Assembly: GCA_018830205.1 (NCBI GenBank)
Contig: JAHJSX010000178.1
Location: forward strand, 1 to 9,256
Reading direction: 5' to 3'
Length of the DNA stretch: 9,256 bases
From: an archaeon
GTDB lineage: Archaea > Hydrothermarchaeota > Hydrothermarchaeia > Hydrothermarchaeales > Hydrothermarchaeaceae
The translations under genes and the position numbers were made by a program. Under the pieces are notes generated by a model. That model ran no database searches. It was not told the DNA's origin and saw only the letters and a program-made list of their open reading frames with translations. Shown here in pieces: positions 4,621-9,256 of the stretch (positions are counted from its first letter, which is position 1; every line of letters starts with the position of its first letter).

Positions 4621-5272
4621 AATGTACGACTTTCACATACATTCAATCTTTAGCGATGGGGAGCTTTTACCTGCGGAGATAGCGCGGAGGTACAAGGTGC
4701 TGGGATACGGGGCGATAGCAATTACCGACCACGCCGATAATACCAACCTTGATTTTATTTTAAAAAGCACCGTCCCTGCACTTGATGAGCTCTCGGAGGC
4801 ATTCGGCATGAAAATAATACCAGGAATTGAGCTTACGCACATCCCGCCGGCCATGCTCGACGGCCTCGTTGCGCGCGCAAAGGAACTTGGAGCAAAAATC
4901 ATCATAGTCCACGGCGAGACTACGGCCGAACCCGTTGCACCGGGTACAAACGCACAGGCCGTGAAAAATCCAGATGTCGACATCCTTTCACACCCGGGCA
5001 AAATAACGCTTGAGGACGCCCAAACCGCGCGCAAGAACAACGTTTACCTTGAGCTCTCATACCGCTCTGGCCACAATGCCACAAACAAACACGTGGCAAG
5101 CGTCGCAGTTGAGGCAGGAGCAAACATGGTCATAAACTCAGACGCCCACGCGCCAGTTGACATAATGACAAAGGAAGACATCATGAGGGTTGCGCGCGAG
5201 GCCGGACTCTCCGAAAAAAATACAGAAATGGTTGTTAGTGTTAATCCCAAGACCATTTTACGGAGTATTTAA
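4613..5272 (+). CDS. PHP-domain metallohydrolase (histidinol-phosphatase-like)
   Basis: This is a PHP-fold TIM-barrel enzyme with its metal-binding set intact: FHIHS (H8, H10), D15, TDH (H40), GIEL (E73), VHGE (H100), SHPG (H127) and NSDAHA (D177, H179). Such sites bind two or three divalent metals and usually hydrolyse phosphoesters. At 219 residues it is the compact form seen in archaeal proteins annotated as histidinol-phosphatase-domain proteins. Rpp30 of archaeal RNase P shares the fold but lacks these metal ligands, so that identity is unlikely. No histidine biosynthesis gene is nearby, so the substrate is open. The ATG at 4613 overlaps the previous stop by eight bases; an alternative ATG at 4622 gives MYDFHIHS and is equally reasonable. 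A T6 tract follows the stop. Confidence 0.85.
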   Translation: MRKMYDFHIHSIFSDGELLPAEIARRYKVLGYGAIAITDHADNTNLDFILKSTVPALDELSEAFGMKIIPGIELTHIPPAMLDGLVARAKELGAKIIIVHGETTAEPVAPGTNAQAVKNPDVDILSHPGKITLEDAQTARKNNVYLELSYRSGHNATNKHVASVAVEAGANMVINSDAHAPVDIMTKEDIMRVAREAGLSEKNTEMVVSVNPKTILRSI

Positions 5273-5303
5273 AGATTTCGTAAATTTTTTATAGTAGGTC
5301 GAT
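5266..5303 (+). promoter_or_regulatory. TATA-like element and partial Shine-Dalgarno for gar1, with T6 tract
   Basis: TATTTAAAG (5266-5274) overlaps the stop of the PHP gene and would start RNA near 5296. The T6 tract at 5285-5290 could end the PHP transcript. AGGTCGAT (5296-5303) resembles the archaeal Shine-Dalgarno AGGTGAT with one extra base and lies about 10 nt before the GTG start at 5309. Each element is weak on its own. Confidence 0.35.
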
Positions 5304-5308
5304 AGCCT

Positions 5309-5611
5309 GTGAAAGCCATTGGAACCTTGAGCCACGAAACTAAGTCTGGAAACCTTGTAATAAATGGAAATGAACTTGCAGAAAACCAGGTTCCACACAT
5401 CTATTCCTATGCCAGTACAAACAAGGGAATAGTAGGAAAAATCCGGGACGTAATAGGCCCCAAATCAAGCCCCTACATCGTTATAAAGCCAGAGAGGAAG
5501 CTCTCAAAAGAGGAACTCTCCAAACTCGCTGGTGCGACAATTTACGAATCAAGGAGCAAAAATGCAAAAACCAGAAGGAATTTCACAAGACAAAAAAGTA
5601 GAGTACATTGA
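5309..5611 (+). CDS. gar1: H/ACA ribonucleoprotein protein Gar1
   Basis: Gar1 is one of the four core proteins of archaeal H/ACA RNPs (with Cbf5, Nop10 and L7Ae), which guide pseudouridylation of rRNA. It binds Cbf5 and affects substrate turnover. The 100-residue protein has the family layout: KAIGTLSHETKSGNLVI at the start, a middle with VPHIYSYASTNKGIVGKIRD, and the characteristic GPKSSPYIVIKP (about residues 50-61), followed by LAGATIYES. The GTG at 5309 is the only reasonable start. The C-terminal tail (RSKNAKTRRNFTRQKSRVH) is basic and lies in the 50-nt overlap with the tfb gene. Gar1 next to TFB is a familiar neighbour pair in archaeal genomes, which supports both calls. Confidence 0.9.
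   Translation: MKAIGTLSHETKSGNLVINGNELAENQVPHIYSYASTNKGIVGKIRDVIGPKSSPYIVIKPERKLSKEELSKLAGATIYESRSKNAKTRRNFTRQKSRVH
5551..5556 (+). promoter_or_regulatory. tfb: Shine-Dalgarno deciding the tfb start
   Basis: AAGGAG lies five bases before the ATG at 5562, inside the gar1 coding sequence. It favours this ATG over the in-frame ATG at 5532, which has no such motif. tfb is thus translated from a gar1-tfb mRNA, unlike the leaderless genes around it. Confidence 0.7.
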
Positions 5612-6509
5612 AGACTGCCCGGAATGCAACAGCAAAAGCCTTGCAAAGGACTATGAGCGGGCCGAGGTAATCTGCAATGACTGCGGCCTGGTAATTGATG
5701 AAAAGATTATGGACCTTGGGCCAGAGTGGAGGGCCTTCGACAACGAACAGCGCGTAAAGCGCTCACGCGCCGGCGCTCCGATGACCTATACAATTCATGA
5801 TAAAGGGCTTTCAACCGTGATTGACTGGAGGGACAAGGACTACTACGGAAAGGACATTTCACCAAGGAAGAGGGCCCAGATTTACCGCCTGCGGAAGTGG
5901 CAGCAGAGGATTCGCGTCTCAAACGCCACAGAAAGAAACCTTGCTTTTGCGCTGACCGAGCTTGAGCGCGTTGCATCAAGGCTGACGCTCCCAAGAAACG
6001 TGCGTGAGACAGCGGCCGTCGTCTACAGGAAGGCAGTCGAGAAAGGCCTTATCCGAGGAAGGAGCATTGAGGGCGTGGCAGCAGCATCGCTTTACGCTGC
6101 ATGCAGGCAGTGCGGGGTTCCGAGAACCCTTGACGAAATCGCAGATGCGGCAAAGCTAAACAGAAAGGAAATCGGCAGGACATACCGCTTTGTATCGCGC
6201 GAGCTTGGAATTTCCCTAAAACCGACAACACCAATCGATTATGTGCCAAGGTTCGGCTCTGAGCTTGGACTATCAGGCGAGGTGCAGTCAAAGGCAATCG
6301 AGATTCTAAAAAAGGCAATGGACCAGGAGCTTACATCCGGGCGCGGCCCAACTGGCGTGTCCGCAGCTTCGATTTACATTGCAAGCGTACTTTTGGGTGA
6401 GAGGAGGACACAGCGGGAGGTGGCCGACGTGGCCGGGGTGACGGAGGTAACTATCAGAAATCGCTACAAGGAGCTGGCCGAGAGGCTTGACATTGAGATA
6501 ACAATATAA
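5562..6509 (+). CDS. tfb: transcription initiation factor B (TFB, TFIIB homologue)
   Basis: TFB binds the TBP-TATA complex and the BRE, recruits RNA polymerase and sets the start site. From the ATG at 5562 the protein has 315 residues. It carries an N-terminal zinc ribbon (C19, C22, C38, C41 in CPEC and CNDCG) and a B-reader/linker region containing MDLGPEWRAFDNEQRVKRSR and GAPMTYTIHDKGLSTVIDWR. Two cyclin-like repeats follow (about 115-215 and 220-315). Each repeat has its motif, GRSIEGVAAASLYAACRQCG and GRGPTGVSAASIYIASVLLG, followed by an HTH-like segment (TLDEIADAAKLNRKEIGRTY and TQREVADVAGVTEVTIRNRY). All parts look intact, so this is a complete general factor. The N-terminus overlaps gar1 by 50 nt. 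The TATA box of the next gene overlaps its stop codon. Confidence 0.97.
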   Translation: MQKPEGISQDKKVEYIEDCPECNSKSLAKDYERAEVICNDCGLVIDEKIMDLGPEWRAFDNEQRVKRSRAGAPMTYTIHDKGLSTVIDWRDKDYYGKDISPRKRAQIYRLRKWQQRIRVSNATERNLAFALTELERVASRLTLPRNVRETAAVVYRKAVEKGLIRGRSIEGVAAASLYAACRQCGVPRTLDEIADAAKLNRKEIGRTYRFVSRELGISLKPTTPIDYVPRFGSELGLSGEVQSKAIEILKKAMDQELTSGRGPTGVSAASIYIASVLLGERRTQREVADVAGVTEVTIRNRYKELAERLDIEITI

Positions 6510-6510
6510 A
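6503..6510 (+). promoter_or_regulatory. TATA box of the UPF0182 gene, overlapping the tfb stop
   Basis: AATATAAA is centred about 26 nt before the ATG at 6532 and includes the TAA of tfb. No Shine-Dalgarno occurs between them; instead there is a run of seven C residues (6514-6520). A leaderless transcript is expected. Confidence 0.5.
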
Positions 6511-6531
6511 CAACCCCCCCATTATTTTACT

Positions 6532-9216
6532 ATGGCACGCCTGAAGCTCTCTTTTCTAATCGCAGCGCTTTTAGCATCCGTAATGCTTCTCCCAACGCTT
6601 GCGAATCTCTATGCCGAGTACCTGTGGTTTTCCGAGGTCGGGTACACAAGCGTCTTTTTAAAAATTCTAAAGACAAAAATCGCACTCGGCGCGATTGGTG
6701 CCGTTGTCTTTTTCCCGATTGCCCTTTTAAATTTCAGAAAGGCTGCCAAAAATGCCATGGGCAGCGACTCATACAAGGGGATTGCACTAGGCCTTGCAGT
6801 GCTTTTTGCTCTTTTCATGGGCTTTGTCACAAGCTTCGCATGGGACACATACCTGCGCTTTGGTGCGCAAACCGCCTTTGGCCTCACAGACCCGATATTT
6901 TCAAAAGACATCGGGTTTTACTTCTTCTCGCTCCCGTTTTACGTCTACCTAAAAAACATTCTGCTTGTTGGGTTCTTCCTGATTGGCCTTGGGACGGTTG
7001 GGTTTTACATGTTCATTGGCGGGGCGCTAGTTAGCGACAAGGAGTCCGGCCAGTACCGCTTCGAAATGCCAAGCCTCAACTGGGATTACATATCCCACGT
7101 TCTCACGCTTGGCGCAGTTATACTCTTTCTTATGGGAATCGGCAGTCTGCTTAACCGGTATTCCGTCCTTTATTCAGAAAGGGGCGCGGTTTATGGGGCA
7201 GGATACACGGACATAAACATCCAGCTGCCGCTTATTACCACCCTTGCCGCCATGTTCTTTGTTGCAGCAATCGCAACGCTCATTGCAGCAAAGACATATG
7301 ATATAAAGTGGCCGGTCATAGCGATTGCGATTTTGGTGGTCATCAGCATTACAGGAAACTCGGCGGCAGGCTTTCTCCAGACGTACAAGGTAAGCCCTGA
7401 TGAGTTAACTCTAGAGGAGCCGTACCTTGCGCACAACATAAAGTTCACAAGGGAGGCTTACGACCTCGCAGATGTGGACATCGTGAAATTCCCAGCAGAA
7501 CAAAATCTCAGCCTAAAGGACATCGAGGCAAACAGCCAGACAATCGACAACATCCGCCTCTGGGACTGGAGGCCGCTTAAGCGGACCTATGAGCAGCTCC
7601 AGCTGATAAGGACATATTACACCTTCAGCGACGTCGACATTGACCGCTACAATATAAACGGGGATTACAAGCAGGTGATGCTCTCCCCAAGGGAGATAAA
7701 CCCAAACCTCCTGCCACAAAAGACCTGGGTCAACGAGCATCTGGTTTTCACGCACGGATACGGCATTGCCATGAGCCCTGTCAGGTACGTGTCGTCAGAG
7801 GGCCTTCCGCTGTTCTACGTGAAGGACATTCCGCCAAAGTCTGACTATTTCAATATAACCCGTCCTGAAATCTACTATGGCGAAATCGCAGACAACTACA
7901 TCGTTGTTAACACCAATACCGAGGAGTTCGACTATTCTACGGGCGGCGCGGCAGAAGGCGAGGTATACACAAAATATGCGGGAGAGGGCGGCATTGAGCT
8001 CTCCTCCACGATAAGGCGCGCGATAATGGCCTTCCGGTTCAATACCCTCAAGCTTTTTGTCAGCGATTCAGTAACGAGTGACAGCAGGATAATGATGCAC
8101 CGCGATATTGACGCCCGCGTAAACACCATCGCACCGTTTCTGGAGTACGACAGCGACCCCTACATTGTTACGTCTGGCGGCAGGCTTTACTGGATAATCG
8201 ATGCATATACTGAGTCTGACAGGTATCCATACTCAGAGCCGACCCAGATTCAGGACAGTTCCTCAATAACCCCTCGCAAACTCAACTACATAAGAAACCC
8301 TGTAAAGGTGGTAATAGACGCCTACAACGGCGCGACCACGTTCTATGTCATAGAGGACGAGCCGCTTATAAACGTATACCAGAAGATATTCCCTGATTTG
8401 TTCAAGCCGTTCGAAGATATGCCGGACGACCTTAAAAGCCACATCCGCTACCCCGAGGACCTCTTCAGCATCCAGGCTGAGAAATATCTCGTATACCATA
8501 TGGAAAAGACGCGCATTTTCTACAACAAGGAGGACCAGTGGGAGATACCAAACGAGCTTTACGATGGCAACAGGATAACAATGGAGCCTTACTACCTGAT
8601 AACAAAACTGCCAGGAGAGGACCGTGAGGAATTCATACTACTTCTTCCGTTCACGCCGCGCTCAAAGCCGAACATGATTGCATGGATGGCTGCAAGGGGG
8701 GACCTCGAGAACTACGGTGAAAGAATCGTGTACGAGTTCCCAAAGGACAAGCTCATCTTCGGGCCCATCCAAATCGAGGCCAGAATCGACCAGGACCCTG
8801 ACATATCCCAGGACTTCACGCTCTGGAGCCAGTCTGGCTCAAGGGTCATAAGGGGAAATCTCCTGGTCATCCCGATAGAGGATTCACTGCTTTATGTAGA
8901 GCCAGTATACCTTTCAAGCGACCAGCCGGACGCAATACCCGAGCTAAAGAGGGTCATAGTGGCGTTTGGCAACACCATCACGATGCAGGAGACTCTCGAC
9001 GAGTCGCTTGCGGTCATATTTGGAGAATCGTCCCCATTGGTCCTGCCAAAAGTGCCGAGTGACGACACACCGACCAACCAGACACAGGCCGGCCCCGCAG
9101 CACAGGCCCTAGAGCATTACATAAAGGCACAAGAGTACCTAAAAGACGGCGACTGGACAGCATACGGCGAGGAGCTTGACAAATTAGAAGCCGTGCTAAA
9201 CCAGCTAAACACATGA
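6532..9216 (+). CDS. UPF0182 family membrane protein, 894 aa
   Basis: The protein belongs to UPF0182 (COG1615), large membrane proteins of unknown function better known from actinobacteria, cyanobacteria and clostridia. About seven transmembrane segments fill the first 280 residues (roughly 5-25, 47-67, 82-102, 139-165, 188-206, 232-253 and 259-279). The rest is a large, probably extracytoplasmic domain. Family marks are YLWFSEVGYTSVF (30-42), EEPYLAHNIKFTREAYDL, RLWDWRPLKRTYEQLQLIRT, QVMLSPREI, WVNEHLVFTHGYGIAMSPV, LPLFYVKDIPP, PEIYYGEIADNYIVVNT and, near the C-terminus, ALEHYIKAQEYLKDGDWTAY. The length is typical. It is transcribed from its own TATA box and its TGA overlaps the next ATG (ATGA), so it is coupled to the downstream methyltransferase gene. 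Function is unknown; transport or envelope work is only a guess. Confidence 0.93.
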   Translation: MARLKLSFLIAALLASVMLLPTLANLYAEYLWFSEVGYTSVFLKILKTKIALGAIGAVVFFPIALLNFRKAAKNAMGSDSYKGIALGLAVLFALFMGFVTSFAWDTYLRFGAQTAFGLTDPIFSKDIGFYFFSLPFYVYLKNILLVGFFLIGLGTVGFYMFIGGALVSDKESGQYRFEMPSLNWDYISHVLTLGAVILFLMGIGSLLNRYSVLYSERGAVYGAGYTDINIQLPLITTLAAMFFVAAIATLIAAKTYDIKWPVIAIAILVVISITGNSAAGFLQTYKVSPDELTLEEPYLAHNIKFTREAYDLADVDIVKFPAEQNLSLKDIEANSQTIDNIRLWDWRPLKRTYEQLQLIRTYYTFSDVDIDRYNINGDYKQVMLSPREINPNLLPQKTWVNEHLVFTHGYGIAMSPVRYVSSEGLPLFYVKDIPPKSDYFNITRPEIYYGEIADNYIVVNTNTEEFDYSTGGAAEGEVYTKYAGEGGIELSSTIRRAIMAFRFNTLKLFVSDSVTSDSRIMMHRDIDARVNTIAPFLEYDSDPYIVTSGGRLYWIIDAYTESDRYPYSEPTQIQDSSSITPRKLNYIRNPVKVVIDAYNGATTFYVIEDEPLINVYQKIFPDLFKPFEDMPDDLKSHIRYPEDLFSIQAEKYLVYHMEKTRIFYNKEDQWEIPNELYDGNRITMEPYYLITKLPGEDREEFILLLPFTPRSKPNMIAWMAARGDLENYGERIVYEFPKDKLIFGPIQIEARIDQDPDISQDFTLWSQSGSRVIRGNLLVIPIEDSLLYVEPVYLSSDQPDAIPELKRVIVAFGNTITMQETLDESLAVIFGESSPLVLPKVPSDDTPTNQTQAGPAAQALEHYIKAQEYLKDGDWTAYGEELDKLEAVLNQLNT

Positions 9217-9256
9217 ACCGAAAGGACTACTACTACAAGAAGGCAAAGCAGGAAAA
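9213..9256 (+). CDS. rlmE: probable 23S rRNA 2'-O-methyltransferase RlmE/FtsJ (5' end only)
   Basis: The frame starts at an ATG overlapping the UPF0182 stop (ATGA) and runs off the right edge. The 14 visible complete codons read MNRKDYYYKKAKQE. This resembles the N-terminus of archaeal FtsJ/RlmE proteins, which typically open with a basic stretch, then D-x-Y-Y-x-x-A-K before YRSRAAYKL. The catalytic domain lies outside the window, so the call depends on a short match. RlmE methylates the ribose of a uridine in the ribosomal A-loop. Confidence 0.6.
   Translation, partial: MNRKDYYYKKAKQE

Noticed and set aside
5532..5561. Longer tfb start at the ATG at 5532
   Set aside because: The ATG at 5562 has AAGGAG five bases upstream, while the 5532 start has none and only lengthens the overlap with gar1.
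6624..7034. 136-codon + strand open frame inside the UPF0182 gene
   Set aside because: It is a shifted-frame shadow of the well-supported 894-residue UPF0182 frame and has no domain.

Overview
This is an archaeal window. The right-hand part carries Sec61-beta/SecG, SRP19, the H/ACA RNP protein Gar1 and transcription factor B, all archaeal or eukaryotic-type information-processing proteins. Genes in both halves also have TATA elements about 26-31 nt in front of their start codons, the spacing expected for leaderless or nearly leaderless archaeal mRNAs. I cannot name the phylum from the sequence. The presence of hemD and a large UPF0182 membrane protein argues against the most reduced symbiotic genomes, but this is only an inference.

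The window has two compositional halves. Positions 1 to about 2250 are AT-rich, with A/T-ending codons and AGA arginine, and hold accessory genes. On the + strand there is a run of overlapping tiny ORFs ending in a zinc-ribbon protein. On the - strand there is a two-TM small membrane protein followed by a P-loop kinase/deoxycytidylate deaminase fusion resembling the antiphage DcdV/AvcD type. That fusion gene is cut by a single in-frame TAA exactly at the kinase-deaminase junction, before the conserved VGAVIV strand of the deaminase. It is the most notable object in the window. The half looks like an integrated element, a defence island or decayed viral material; a chimeric contig cannot be excluded.

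From about 2290 onward the DNA is close to balanced in composition, densely packed and all on the + strand. The order is: a Hin-like HTH protein; secG-hemD-srp19 joined by ATGA stop/start overlaps; an unrecognised 198-residue protein followed by a PHP-domain metallohydrolase; gar1 and tfb overlapping by 50 nt in different frames; a UPF0182 membrane protein of 894 residues; and the first codons of a probable RlmE/FtsJ rRNA 2'-O-methyltransferase running off the right edge.

The housekeeping half combines membrane protein targeting and insertion (SRP19, Sec61-beta), rRNA modification (Gar1, RlmE) and transcription initiation (TFB). hemD sits between two secretion genes. No tRNA, rRNA, CRISPR array or insertion sequence was seen.
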